A DNA stretch of 49,803 bases from Cyanocohniella sp. LLY (lineage in GTDB: Bacteria > Cyanobacteriota > Cyanobacteriia > Cyanobacteriales > Nostocaceae): NCBI GenBank assembly GCA_022241785.1, contig JAKOMP010000033.1:1-49803 (forward strand), written 5' to 3'. The notes beneath the pieces were generated by a model, which made no database searches, was not told the origin of the DNA, and worked only from the letters and a program-made list of their open reading frames with translations. Numbering within the stretch: position 1 is the stretch's first letter; every line of letters begins with the position of its first letter. Position numbers and translations under genes: made by a program. Of this stretch, positions 40,909 to 49,741 are shown in pieces.

Positions 40909-41976
40909 ATGACCAACACTATCCTCAATTTCCCAACGGCTTCCGGACATCAAGTTTTAGCCGCCGCAGGTAAAAAATATCTGCGTCCCGGTGGACGAAT
41001 AGCTACAGAACAATTATGCCAATGGGCTAATTTTCAGCCTGGTGAAACAGTTTTAGAATTAGCTTCTAGCTTTGGATACAGTGCAATAGCCCTGGCTCAA
41101 CGCTACCATGTCAAAGTAGTAGGGGTAGAAAAAAATCCTGATAGTGTAGTTCGGGCGCGAGAAAACGTCCGCACAGCTGGATTAGCAAATCAAGTTGAAA
41201 TCATTGAAGGCGATATTTTTCATCTGGATGCAATACCAGAGAAGTTTGATTATGTTTTAGCTGAAGCTATTCTCACAATGCAGCCCCCAGCAGGAAAAAC
41301 CAAGCTGTTGACGGAAATTCATCATCGACTTAAACCCGGAGGTAAGTTTCTCTCCCATGAATTATTAGCTGCTGACAAAGAAGAAGAAATTCGCGCCGAT
41401 TTAGCCAGAGTAATTCGAGTTAATTCCACACCACTTTCAGCAGCTAACTGGATTGCAGCTTGTGCAACAGCAGGACTGCAAGTACAGAAACATCAAACTG
41501 GTTTCACTCAACACTTAGATATTTCTCCAGTTCAATTAGAAGCTATCTTCTCAAAACCACTAACTGAGTTTCTTAATTCACCTGAGTTGCAAAAAAAAAT
41601 AAATAGCTTAGATATTAATTTGCTGAGGGAAACTTTACCTACAGCCGGTGCCATTTTAGCTAAGGAATTACCGTCTTTTTACCATTGGTTAAAAAACGAG
41701 TTAGATATTAAGCGGGTTCCCGATAGCCCAGACCACACAACAAAATGGGTGGTTGATTTTGTGAATAATCAGGAAAGTCTCACCCATTTGGTTCAATTAC
41801 ACCGTCCAGTTCCCCGTATGGCTTTAGAAGCTGCTGTTCCTCGGTTGATAGGAATGTTTGCAGGTGTGGAAGATGAGGTAATCAGGCAAGAATGGCAAAA
41901 AGCTGTGGCTGCATTATGTTTAGTTCTAGTAGTTGCAGCCCGTGAACAAGATAAGTCAAGTTTAGTAGCCCTTTAG
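40909..41976 (+). CDS. SAM-dependent methyltransferase with C-terminal extension
   Basis: A 355-residue protein. The class I methyltransferase domain (about 30-165) shows motif I as VLELASSFGYSAIALA (about 48-63), the acidic residue in VVGVEKNPDSV, and a motif IV region FDYVLAEAILTM. About 190 residues follow, helical and without a recognised domain (ending LCLVLVVAAREQDK), probably a substrate or partner module. Motif I has AxxFG rather than GxGxG, so cofactor use is likely but not certain. The substrate is unknown. It lies 82 bp after the EndoU gene in the same direction. Confidence 0.8.
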   Translation: MTNTILNFPTASGHQVLAAAGKKYLRPGGRIATEQLCQWANFQPGETVLELASSFGYSAIALAQRYHVKVVGVEKNPDSVVRARENVRTAGLANQVEIIEGDIFHLDAIPEKFDYVLAEAILTMQPPAGKTKLLTEIHHRLKPGGKFLSHELLAADKEEEIRADLARVIRVNSTPLSAANWIAACATAGLQVQKHQTGFTQHLDISPVQLEAIFSKPLTEFLNSPELQKKINSLDINLLRETLPTAGAILAKELPSFYHWLKNELDIKRVPDSPDHTTKWVVDFVNNQESLTHLVQLHRPVPRMALEAAVPRLIGMFAGVEDEVIRQEWQKAVAALCLVLVVAAREQDKSSLVAL

Positions 41977-42462
41977 TGAAGTAAGATTCCACTTAGTTTT
42001 GATGATCCGGAGCATCAAGACATAAATAGCTATGATTCTGAAATATAGTAAAAATTATGCCGATAATTAATAAATAATGTAAATAGATAATATAGTGCCA
42101 CTATGCCATATTTAACATTATTTAATTTAAACCTGAAATTGCTCCCTGCTAAGTTATGATGCGTTTTGTTGCATTTTTAGCCAAAAACAAAAAATTAAAA
42201 TAAATAATTAAAATCATAGACATAACACATCAGTGCTGCACCAGTAGATTGAATACTGTTTTTAGTATTCATGTTCTTATTGAGTAGCAACTTTAATTAA
42301 AGTCGTCAGATCTAGACTGCTGAATATTCTCTGAAAAAAAAAGTTAGATTTATTTTTGGAGGATATATACTTGGATAATTTCTCAATAGTTTTCAATTCA
42401 AGCTGCTAGGGTTTTGCTCTTTGCATAAATTACTGACCACATAAAAGAGGAGTTAAAAAACT
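41977..42462. other. 486-bp AT-rich intergenic region
   Basis: It holds a perfect hairpin GAATACT-GTTTTT-AGTATTC (42251-42270). A strong ribosome-site-like GGAGG (42358-42362) precedes a 12-codon frame beginning TTG 42371, which may be a leader peptide or chance. A second ribosome site, GAGGAG, leads the next gene. No repeat copy is seen. The long upstream region suggests regulated expression of the gene that follows. Confidence 0.4.
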
Positions 42463-42837
42463 ATGAAAACACTTGTTAATTTAACCCACCAATCAGTCCT
42501 AGGAGAGATTGAAAGTGTCTTGGATACATATCCATATCACTATCAACAAGCTTTTGCAATTTCTGACTTACGCCAAGAGTTAATTACTTTTGTTCTCAAC
42601 CGTATACCCCGCATTTATAAAGCTGTATCTGAAGAACAAATTTATCTGCCAGATTTACCAGAAGCAAGCTTATTAAGTCACAAGTTACCCCGCAGTCCTT
42701 TAGGACAGCAAATACACCTGCAAAATTTAATTCATCAAGGTATTTGCTCTATCATGCAAGAAAAGTCAGATTGGATTAGCCTTCGTCTTTGTGAAACAGT
42801 TCAAACAGGTTGTGAACCGTCTCATTGGTTTGGTTAA
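42463..42837 (+). CDS. Small protein, possibly ComFB-like
   Basis: A 124-residue soluble protein. The segment AFAISDLRQELITFVLNRIP then RIYKAV (about 29-56) has the helical pattern of the ComFB family, whose cyanobacterial members have been described as receptors for cyclic dinucleotides. The rest (LPDLPEASLLSHKLPRSPLG and a C-terminal Cys pair) is not diagnostic. I rate the assignment as possible only. AGAGGAG lies 8 bases before ATG 42463. It has a long AT-rich leader region and stands alone. Confidence 0.5.
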   Translation: MKTLVNLTHQSVLGEIESVLDTYPYHYQQAFAISDLRQELITFVLNRIPRIYKAVSEEQIYLPDLPEASLLSHKLPRSPLGQQIHLQNLIHQGICSIMQEKSDWISLRLCETVQTGCEPSHWFG

Positions 42838-42927
42838 TCCTCCTATAAAGATTATGCTTTTCTAGTGAAATACCCACCTCTATCGAGTAACTAACTTTTC
42901 ACGGTATCTGGAAAACCTCTCTCTAAA

Positions 42928-42950
42928 TCTCTCTCCTAAAAGGAGAGAGA
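42928..42950. terminator. Perfect 10-bp hairpin, repeat-derived terminator candidate
   Basis: TCTCTCTCCT (42928-42937), loop AAA, AGGAGAGAGA (42941-42950), followed by CTTTAAATT. It lies about 90 bp after the ComFB-like gene. The CCTCTCTC...GGAGAGAG form is a common dispersed hairpin of cyanobacterial intergenic DNA. Confidence 0.5.
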
Positions 42951-43089
42951 CTTTAAATTCCTGATATAGTAGTAAGTTAAATTGAGATAAGAAAACCAAA
43001 ATACAAGTCTGTAAACTGTCATACCCACAAAAGAATAAAGAAACATAACTTATATAATGTGGTCTACTTGGTATGAATTTAGTTGACTA

Positions 43090-43983
43090 ATGAATAGATG
43101 TCGTTTCAGTTTATCAGTAATTGGATTAATTGCTACTAGTTTGGTTTCGGATTTGATGATTCAGCCAGTAACGGCTAATACTGCTGATTTACAAACTCAA
43201 GATGATTTGTTTTTGGATTACCAACTTGTCAATAACATCATTGACTTAGATAAATTATGTACAGACTATCCCTTCAATACTCGTTGTCATCAACTTTCTG
43301 AACCAGCTTCACAACCAGAAATAGTTGAACAAACTATTGTAAGTCCTGAAACACCACAACAAAATCATGGTTGGGCTGTCACTCCGGAAGTAAGTACTTT
43401 GGGTTTGGGCGCATCAGTAATAAAATCGGTCACACCTAACCTCAATGCTAGAGTAGGTTTAAACACTGGTGCCATTGATGTCGGCAACTATCAAAGACGA
43501 GAAAATGCAGTTACTTACGAAGCTAAATTAAATCTTCTCAATGTTTCGACTGTATTAGATTATCATCCATTTAATAACTCTGGTTTTCGCATGACCGGAG
43601 GTATAGTATTTCATAATACAAAAGTCACAGGAAACGCCAAAATTAAAAATAATCAGGTATTTGTCTACAATAATAACTCTTATACTACGGCTGATATTGA
43701 GTCTGTGAAGGGCAAGGTTTCCTTACCTAATCAAGTTGCACCGTATATTGGTATTGGTTGGGGAAATCCATTTAAAAAAGGTCAACGCTGGGGATTTTCG
43801 GCTAATTTAGGTGTAATGTTTGCTGGCTCACCCCAAGTAAATTTAACACCGAATATCAACAATGTAGCTTTGCGAAATCAAATATTGCAAGACCTCGCCA
43901 TAGAAACCAAGGAATTGGAGAAGGATCTAAAGGGATATAGTATTTATCCAGTTATATCTTTGGGAGTTTCTTATCAGTTTTAA
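43090..43983 (+). CDS. Outer-membrane beta-barrel protein
   Basis: A 297-residue protein with a signal peptide (MNRCRFSLSVIGLIATSLVS, cleavage near VTA-NT about 30). It then has a linker with two Cys (KLCTDYPFNTRCHQL, possible disulfide) and a beta-barrel part from about 92 to the C-terminus, which ends ISLGVSYQF with the terminal Phe expected for outer-membrane insertion. Alternating strands such as GLGASVIKSVTPNLNARVGL support a barrel of about 8-10 strands. Function is unknown. It is convergent with the NIL-ferredoxin gene, 8 bp apart. Confidence 0.75.
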   Translation: MNRCRFSLSVIGLIATSLVSDLMIQPVTANTADLQTQDDLFLDYQLVNNIIDLDKLCTDYPFNTRCHQLSEPASQPEIVEQTIVSPETPQQNHGWAVTPEVSTLGLGASVIKSVTPNLNARVGLNTGAIDVGNYQRRENAVTYEAKLNLLNVSTVLDYHPFNNSGFRMTGGIVFHNTKVTGNAKIKNNQVFVYNNNSYTTADIESVKGKVSLPNQVAPYIGIGWGNPFKKGQRWGFSANLGVMFAGSPQVNLTPNINNVALRNQILQDLAIETKELEKDLKGYSIYPVISLGVSYQF

Positions 43984-43991
43984 TTGGTAAT

Positions 43992-44396
43992 TTAAAGATT
44001 TGTGGAAATCGCTTGCACAGGACATGTAGGAATACATTGTTCACAGACGATGCAGCGCGATCGCGTGAATGTCAATTTATATGTTTCTGGGTGCAGACTC
44101 AAGGCTTCTGTGGGGCAAACCCCAGTACATAAGCCACAATGAACACAGATATCTTCATCGATAGCAATTTCACCTAAGTTATGGGAAACACTGACATGAC
44201 GCGATCGCATCCACTCAATGGCTGCATCTAACTGATCAATGTCTCCTGATAGTTCCACCACCAGTTTGCCTATTTGGTTAGGGGCCACTTGGGCGCGGAT
44301 AATATTTGCCGCTACATTAAATTCCTTTGCCAGTACGTAAGTGACTGGCATTTGAATGGCGCGTTTAGGAAACGTCAGAGTGACTCGTTTTTTCAC
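43992..44396 (-). CDS. NIL-domain ferredoxin, 2[4Fe-4S]
   Basis: A 134-residue protein. Residues about 1-72 form a NIL domain, the ACT-like fold usually found on methionine transporter ATPases. Residues about 78-131 carry two [4Fe-4S] motifs, CVHCGLCTGVCP and CIVCEQCIPTCP. Such NIL-ferredoxins are linked in other bacteria to sulfur amino acid metabolism, for example assembly of homocysteine or methionine; here this is inference. It is transcribed away from txlA with 114 bp between the two starts, so both promoters share that gap. Confidence 0.92.
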   Translation of the reverse strand: MKKRVTLTFPKRAIQMPVTYVLAKEFNVAANIIRAQVAPNQIGKLVVELSGDIDQLDAAIEWMRSRHVSVSHNLGEIAIDEDICVHCGLCTGVCPTEALSLHPETYKLTFTRSRCIVCEQCIPTCPVQAISTNL

Positions 44397-44510
44397 AGGT
44401 TTCGCAGAGGGTTTGTTCTGTTGTAGCGTACAAACAACTCCAGAGGGCGCACAGGAGAAAGAGGTACACTAAAATAATGACCGTGCTTAATAAGTTTTAA
44501 TAAATTTGTT

Positions 44511-45101
44511 ATGACTACAGAATCATCTATTAATTCTTCTGCCAAGCCAGAAACTACAACTGGGGCGCGTGTGAGAAATTTCTTAATTGCCATAGTGGCG
44601 ATCGCTCTTAGTGTAGCTTTAGTCTTGGGACTGCGAACTGAGACAAATTCGGCCTCTCTGGCAGACTTAGATCAAGCATCTACACCCCTAGAAGTCGCTA
44701 TTAACAACGGCAAACCCTCAATCGTAGAATTTTATGCTAATTGGTGTACTGTTTGCCAAAAAATGGCCCCAGATATCGCCCAACTAGAACAGGAATATAC
44801 TGACAAGGTTAACTTTGTCATGTTGAATGTAGATAATACCAAATGGCTACCAGAGATGTTGAAATACCGTGTAGATGGTATTCCTCATTTTGTATTTTTA
44901 GATAACAACGGAGAAAGCATAGCACAGGCCATCGGTGATCAGCCCCACACAGTCATGGCTAGTAACTTAGACGCTTTAGTTGCTGGTTCATCCTTACCCT
45001 ATGCCCAAACTAGCGGGCAAGTTTCCAAATTTTCCGCCCCAGTTGCACCAGCTAACAGTCAAGATGACCCCCGCAGTCATGGTAGTCAGGTAGTGAACTA
45101 A
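44511..45101 (+). CDS. txlA: TxlA, membrane-anchored thioredoxin-like protein (HCF164 homologue)
   Basis: A 196-residue protein with a single N-terminal membrane anchor (about 23-41), then a thioredoxin domain (about 58-165) with the redox motif WCTVC (Cys79, Cys82) and cis-Pro in VDGIPHFVFL. The length and motif match TxlA of cyanobacteria and plant HCF164. These reduce disulfides on the lumenal or periplasmic side and support cytochrome b6f assembly, probably fed by CcdA. The C-terminal 30 residues are low-complexity. A HIP1 core lies just after the anchor. Divergent from the NIL-ferredoxin. Confidence 0.92.
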   Translation: MTTESSINSSAKPETTTGARVRNFLIAIVAIALSVALVLGLRTETNSASLADLDQASTPLEVAINNGKPSIVEFYANWCTVCQKMAPDIAQLEQEYTDKVNFVMLNVDNTKWLPEMLKYRVDGIPHFVFLDNNGESIAQAIGDQPHTVMASNLDALVAGSSLPYAQTSGQVSKFSAPVAPANSQDDPRSHGSQVVN

Positions 45102-45198
45102 CCCCACTTTAAAACTGCACTATTTACGCATTACTCAATGCTAGTGGGGTTAGAGGTAGGGTGTAGTCTATGATACTCACATTAATGACGAATTGAGC

Positions 45199-46269
45199 TT
45201 AAAAAGCCTCTGGCGGGGCAATACCTGATCCCACATTGATGCCAAAATTACTAGACTGTAACCCCGGTTTCACAGTTACTTCAGACTCAGGGGGTGATTG
45301 AGGAGTAGACGCAGACGGGGGATTCATCATCTCCGGATTCAGGGCCCTACCAGTATCAGCTGGTTGAGATATCAAAGATAATCCTCCTACTGCTCCAGCG
45401 ACAAGGGCTGTATAGCCGAAATACAAATGCAGAGGACTTACTTCTATTCCCAATCTTCCGGTAGTTTTTTGGGAATGATGCCAAGATGGGATGACTGATG
45501 TTGCCATATTAGGTATTGGTAAAGAAGCGGCTAGATTAGTGCCATTTAGTCCCAAGGAGTTCCCCATAACTCGAATAAATCCACGTACCAAGGTATCTTC
45601 TGGCAATGATTCTAAGTTGCCATTTTCTATGGCTTCCATCTGATGAATTGGTATGTGAGTATATATATTTAGTTGTTTTAAAGAAAGGCTTTGAGATTCA
45701 CGAGCTTGCCTAAGTTGCTGACCGATTTGGCACATAGTGGTTAAGCGCTGTTCGGCTGCCGTTTCCTTGGCTATTTCGGTTTTAGAGAGTGTTTTGTTGG
45801 GCTTGAACCATTGCATCAGTGTTTTACCTGGAAAGTCGATTTCTGTGTTGCTGATTTGATTGACAGTAGTTGTAGATGATACCTTTGTTTGAGTAGCATT
45901 TATACTGCTATTTTCATTGTCTCCTTTAATACTTAATTCGTCACTAGTCTTGGCTAATTTTACATTTGGTGAAAGACTATCAGTATCTGTATGGTCTATA
46001 TTTTGTTGATGTTCTGTAAATTTTTGATGTTGTGCAAATTGCTGGAAGGCTAAACCAATGGCCTCTCTACCCACAGCTTTAAACAAAATCTTGGCTTGTT
46101 TTGCTGAAGACCCCAGCAACTTTTGTACTGTAGCGATCGCCTGCTGATAAACTTTACTGCTATGAAGTTCAGTTTCAATCTCACCTAAGAGCGATCGCAA
46201 TTCATCTTGAGGAATTTTAATACTGTGATTTCCTGGAATAGTTAATAAATACACAGGTGTCATAGTCAT
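45199..46269 (-). CDS. RodZ-like helix-turn-helix membrane protein without DUF4115
   Basis: A 356-residue protein. A helical N-terminal region (about 20-80) and a polar Ser/Thr/Asn-rich linker (about 90-160) lead to a HTH_25-type domain (about 178-240, LRQARESQSLSLKQLNIYTH then IPIHQMEAIE). This domain carries the RodZ-like LPEDTLVRGFIRVMG end. One transmembrane helix (about 282-300) and a short Pro/Ser-rich periplasmic tail follow. The long N-terminal extension and the missing C-terminal beta domain set it apart from the canonical RodZ at 48685. It may work in cell shape or as a membrane-bound regulator. ATG 46269 and 46263 are both possible. Confidence 0.75.
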   Translation of the reverse strand: MTMTPVYLLTIPGNHSIKIPQDELRSLLGEIETELHSSKVYQQAIATVQKLLGSSAKQAKILFKAVGREAIGLAFQQFAQHQKFTEHQQNIDHTDTDSLSPNVKLAKTSDELSIKGDNENSSINATQTKVSSTTTVNQISNTEIDFPGKTLMQWFKPNKTLSKTEIAKETAAEQRLTTMCQIGQQLRQARESQSLSLKQLNIYTHIPIHQMEAIENGNLESLPEDTLVRGFIRVMGNSLGLNGTNLAASLPIPNMATSVIPSWHHSQKTTGRLGIEVSPLHLYFGYTALVAGAVGGLSLISQPADTGRALNPEMMNPPSASTPQSPPESEVTVKPGLQSSNFGINVGSGIAPPEAF

Positions 46270-46753
46270 GATGTCAGTCGCTCCCGGTATTCAGGCAAAA
46301 ATGGTTAAATCTTTATAATTTGTCGTTTTCTTTGCTGCTATATCCGGATGTTTTAGCATCTTTTATACGTTATTTTTCTAAAAACAGTAAATATACTGAA
46401 CTAATAAAAATTCACTGAATTTCTAAAATCTTGGTTTGCGGCAAATGCGCCTCGGTTTCAATATAGACTTGATACGTAAGATATAGATATGGCTAGTACC
46501 GCTGCCTTGGAAGTCAAAAGGAGCCAGTCCGGTGGACGGGTTCCCCGGCATCAAGGAACTGGCGCACCCGTAGAGCTTCTCGTAGAGTGGCGACTGTCGT
46601 CAGCTATGCCGACTTGTAGTAACTAGCCTTCAAAAGCCTTATAGAATAGGCTATTCACTTATTGAGAATGGTATCCCTATTTACGCCGGATTGTAATAGT
46701 GGTCAAGTCATTCGCCATCGAATATTGGTTTATCCGAAGGAGAAAACGTTAAA
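46270..46753. repeat. 484-bp intergenic region with a GC-rich palindromic repeat
   Basis: From about 46500 to 46640 the base composition rises. GCCAGTCC (46523-46530) pairs with GGAACTGGC (46555-46563) in a REP-type hairpin, and AGCCT/AGGCT flank TATAGAAT near 46636-46653. The form is that of the GGAGCCAGT...ACTGGC repeats of Nostocales. The first 200 bases are AT-rich and carry no ORF. Confidence 0.55.
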
Positions 46754-47509
46754 TTGACGAACCACTCATTTTGCTTATATTCGTTTGTGTTTTTCGGGAT
46801 TATTTTTGCCCGATACTTTCTGATTGCAGGGGGAGCGTACTTGCTCTTCTATTTGGTTCTCGGAAAGTCTCTTGCCAAACGGAGTTTGCGTTTAAAGCCG
46901 CCGGTGAGTCGGTTGATTTGGAAGGATATCGAACTATCAATTCTCTCTGCGGTGATTTTTGCTCTTTGTGCTGCGCTGATCATCTCAGAATACGATTTGG
47001 GAGTAACGCTCTTGTACACTGACTTACGTGAGTATGGACTGTGGTATTTAGCAGTCAGTTTTGTGGCGCTGCTTATTCTTCAGGATACATACTTTTACTT
47101 TATTCATCGGATCTTTCACAACCGCTTGCTTTTCAGATGGATACATTTTGGACACCACTCTTCAATAGATCCCACACCTTGGAGTTCCTTCGCGTTTGAT
47201 CCGCCAGAGGCGATTATACAGGCACTCTTCTTTGTAGGTGTAGTCTTCCTAGTGCCACTCCATTTCATTACTTTAGTTGCCGCGCTGATGACCATGACCA
47301 TATGGGCAGTGTTTAATCATCTGGGATTCGAGCTATTTCCCTCGTCATTCAAGAGCCACTGGCTCTGGCTCGGAAAGTGGTTCATCGGCCCGACACATCA
47401 CTCAATACATCATCGCCAGTACACCGTCCACTACGGCTTGTATTTCACGTTGTGGGACAAACTGCTAGGTACTCAAGACCTTAATTATGAAAATGAGTTC
47501 CATCGCTAA
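46754..47509 (+). CDS. Sterol desaturase / fatty acid hydroxylase family enzyme
   Basis: A 251-residue membrane protein with four to five hydrophobic helices and the His clusters that hold a di-iron centre: HRIFH (about 118-122), HFGHH (about 131-135) and HHSIHH (about 215-220). Such enzymes hydroxylate or desaturate sterols, carotenoids or acyl chains; the substrate here is unknown. The start is TTG 46754, since AAGGAGA (46737-46743) lies 10 bases upstream and no ATG is near. Base use is somewhat less AT-biased than its neighbours, and repeats flank both sides, so acquisition by transfer is possible. Confidence 0.88.
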   Translation: MTNHSFCLYSFVFFGIIFARYFLIAGGAYLLFYLVLGKSLAKRSLRLKPPVSRLIWKDIELSILSAVIFALCAALIISEYDLGVTLLYTDLREYGLWYLAVSFVALLILQDTYFYFIHRIFHNRLLFRWIHFGHHSSIDPTPWSSFAFDPPEAIIQALFFVGVVFLVPLHFITLVAALMTMTIWAVFNHLGFELFPSSFKSHWLWLGKWFIGPTHHSIHHRQYTVHYGLYFTLWDKLLGTQDLNYENEFHR

Positions 47510-47520
47510 CATTTTCCTTG

Positions 47521-47591
47521 GGAGGTTGGGTTGAAAGAAGTGAAACCCAAGAAAACCAGAAAAGCCACGCAATGCAGTGGCTCCCCAACCT
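47521..47591. repeat. Multi-stem repeat between convergent genes
   Basis: TTGGGTT (47526-47532) pairs with AACCCAA (47544-47550). AGCCAC (47563-47568) pairs with GTGGCT (47577-47582). AGGTTGGG (47523-47530) can instead pair with CCCAACCT (47584-47591), enclosing both. The first and the outer stem compete. It may end both converging transcripts. Confidence 0.6.
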
Positions 47592-47616
47592 ACGGGAATT
47601 ATTTAATTTCTGTTCC

Positions 47617-48510
47617 TTAGTAACTATGAGCTTTTACCTGTTGAACAAAAGACTTCACCCATTGCAGATATTCCACACCAGCGACTACAGCTGTATCATT
47701 ATGGTCTGCGGCTGGAACCAAAAATAGTTTTTTCGGTTCAGGAGCAGCGCTATATAGTTGTTGGCTCATAAAAGATGGCACAGTAGTGTCGGCAGTACCG
47801 TGAATGAATAAAGCTGGCATTTTTAACAGTGGTACTTTTTTAATAGATTCAAATCGTTGGTTGAGAAGTAAATTTACAGGGAAAATCCGAAACAAGTTTC
47901 TATAAGCCACTATATCCCGGATAGAGGTAAACGAGCTTTCCACAATTAATCCCGCAGCTTCTGGATGTTTGACTGCCAAATCAATGGCTATTGCACCACC
48001 CAGAGAATGACCGTAAAGAAAAATTCTACTTGGTAAAATCTGTTTCTCTTGTGTCAAGTAATTCCACGCTACAACCGCATCTTCATAAACCCGCTTTTCA
48101 TTGGGAAACATCCCTTCACTGCGACCATACCCGCGATAATCAATCAGTAGTACCGAAAATCCCAGTTGATGAAACCTCTTGGCATGACTAATGTTTGCAC
48201 CAATATTGATGCCGTTACCGTGCAGATACAACAAGACTTTCGCATCTGGCTGCTGGGCTTTGAGCCACCAACCATGAACTAGTTCCACCTTACCTGAACT
48301 AACTGGTACAGGTAACCATACTTCCTCATATGGCAGATTAAAAAACTCTGGTGTCTTTTCAATAACACTAGAGGGAAAGAAGATGAACCGCGGCTGTTTA
48401 ACAACCAGAAACATACAAATGGCAAGGTAGGCGGTAAGTGCAACTACCTTTACCATAAGTAGCAACTTAAAACACAATTGCATTGAAAATTGCAGTTTTT
48501 TTATATTCAT
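47617..48510 (-). CDS. Alpha/beta hydrolase, membrane anchored
   Basis: A 297-residue hydrolase of the ABHD13/Bem46 type. An N-terminal helix (about 12-37) likely anchors it. The catalytic domain has YLHGNG (oxyanion loop, about 94-99), the nucleophile Ser in YGHSLGGA (about 170), Asp in IHGTADTTVP (about 232) and His in AADHNDT (about 260). Substrate is unknown, probably an ester. ATG 48510 fits; a short basic n-region precedes the helix. It is divergent from the RodZ-family gene, with 174 bp between starts. Confidence 0.88.
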   Translation of the reverse strand: MNIKKLQFSMQLCFKLLLMVKVVALTAYLAICMFLVVKQPRFIFFPSSVIEKTPEFFNLPYEEVWLPVPVSSGKVELVHGWWLKAQQPDAKVLLYLHGNGINIGANISHAKRFHQLGFSVLLIDYRGYGRSEGMFPNEKRVYEDAVVAWNYLTQEKQILPSRIFLYGHSLGGAIAIDLAVKHPEAAGLIVESSFTSIRDIVAYRNLFRIFPVNLLLNQRFESIKKVPLLKMPALFIHGTADTTVPSFMSQQLYSAAPEPKKLFLVPAADHNDTAVVAGVEYLQWVKSFVQQVKAHSY

Positions 48511-48684
48511 GCACTAGGATTTATACTTTAACAAATATTTATCAAAAAGAACTCTTTATAAAGCAAGCGAAGTCGGTATTTTCCCTATAAAATTATCTCA
48601 ATATTGTGAATAGTACAAATCTTGACTACACGTAAGTAAGATTGCTTATGTAAAGTCAAAATTTAGCCCTTAGAGGAGAAGACT

Positions 48685-49500
48685 GTGAAGCTCGCAAATA
48701 AAGCTCAACAAGAGCAATTACAGGAAATAACTCAATATTTACGCCAAGTCAGACAAGACAGATCCATACGTATAGAAGAAATAGCTGCGCGCACAAATAT
48801 TCAATTATGTCTCTTGAAAGCCTTAGATGCAGGTCAATTTGAAGAACTGCCTGAACCTGTATATGTTCAAGGATTTATCCGTCGCTATGGGGATGCGGTA
48901 GGATTAGACGGTGCGACTTTAGCTCATACTTTTACAATTAACGATTTTCCTCCATACGCTACTTATAATAATAGTCAAAATTTAGACAAAACAACAACCA
49001 AATACATACCTAATTTTGTCCCCTACGTTCTCTTATTAGCACTTGCTGCTGTCGGAGGGATTTATGTACTCAATTCAAAAGTAATCACAGAATTTATAGC
49101 GAAAAAACAAAACTCAGTTCCCACTCAAGCAGCAACAACAGCACCTGTAACGCCTACAGATGAACCCTTGGCTCAGATACAGAACTCAGTATCAACTCCC
49201 GAAACCACACCGTTGCTTATAGCTCCTCCCCAAAGGCCAGCCAAAACAAATGTGGAAGTTAGTTTAGAACTTCAAGGTAAATCATGGTTACAAGTAACTG
49301 TAGATGATAAGACTGAATTTATGGGGAATTTAAACAAGGGAGCGCAGAGAACTTGGACAGCAAAAGAAAAATTGACTGTACGCTCTGGTAATGCCGGTGC
49401 TGTATTAATTTCTGTGAATCAGCAACCAGCAAAACCTTTCGGGGATGACGGTGATATTAAGGAAGTTACCTTCACGACGGAAACTTATGCTCAACAGTAA
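48685..49500 (+). CDS. RodZ-family helix-turn-helix membrane protein with DUF4115
   Basis: A 271-residue protein in RodZ order. A cytoplasmic HTH_25 domain (about 12-80) with LRQVRQDRSIRIEEIAARTN and LPEPVYVQGFIRRYGDAVGL comes first. One transmembrane helix (about 111-130) and a Thr/Pro-rich linker (about 140-185) follow, then a C-terminal DUF4115 beta domain (about 190-271, VSLELQGKSWLQVTVDDKTE). RodZ links the MreB cytoskeleton to the cell wall synthesis machinery in rod-shaped bacteria. The start is GTG 48685 with AGGAGAAG 5 to 6 bases upstream. It is the second HTH_25 membrane protein within 3.5 kb. Confidence 0.88.
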   Translation: MKLANKAQQEQLQEITQYLRQVRQDRSIRIEEIAARTNIQLCLLKALDAGQFEELPEPVYVQGFIRRYGDAVGLDGATLAHTFTINDFPPYATYNNSQNLDKTTTKYIPNFVPYVLLLALAAVGGIYVLNSKVITEFIAKKQNSVPTQAATTAPVTPTDEPLAQIQNSVSTPETTPLLIAPPQRPAKTNVEVSLELQGKSWLQVTVDDKTEFMGNLNKGAQRTWTAKEKLTVRSGNAGAVLISVNQQPAKPFGDDGDIKEVTFTTETYAQQ

Positions 49501-49506
49501 TTAACC

Positions 49507-49741
49507 TCAGTTCGGGATAATCTGAAACCTTGATTCTGTCATTAGTTCAGATAAATATTTACAATCTGTCCGCCGCGAGTATAACCTTCGCGGAGCTTTC
49601 GCAGCGATACGTGGTAAGCGCAGCCATGCCCGTCAGGGCTTTTACGCTTTAGCGATACACAAGGGTTGTGGGATTGCTTCCCTGCGATCGCAATGACAAG
49701 TTTTTTAACGGACAAGATATTTAGTCCTTAACCCGAACTGA
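49507..49741. repeat. 235-bp MITE-like element with 14-bp terminal inverted repeats
   Basis: TCAGTTCGGGATAA (49507-49520) and TTAACCCGAACTGA (49728-49741) are inverted copies with one mismatch. The interior holds a REP-like core (49604-49647) and an inverted GTCATTGCGA/GAAGCAATC motif (about 49673-49700), so at least two other repeat families lie within it. No ORF. It starts 6 bp after the RodZ-family stop. Confidence 0.7.

Noticed and set aside
42358-42409. 12-codon leader peptide after GGAGG at 42358-42362
   Set aside because: TTG start and no attenuator-like arrangement or codon run; most likely chance.
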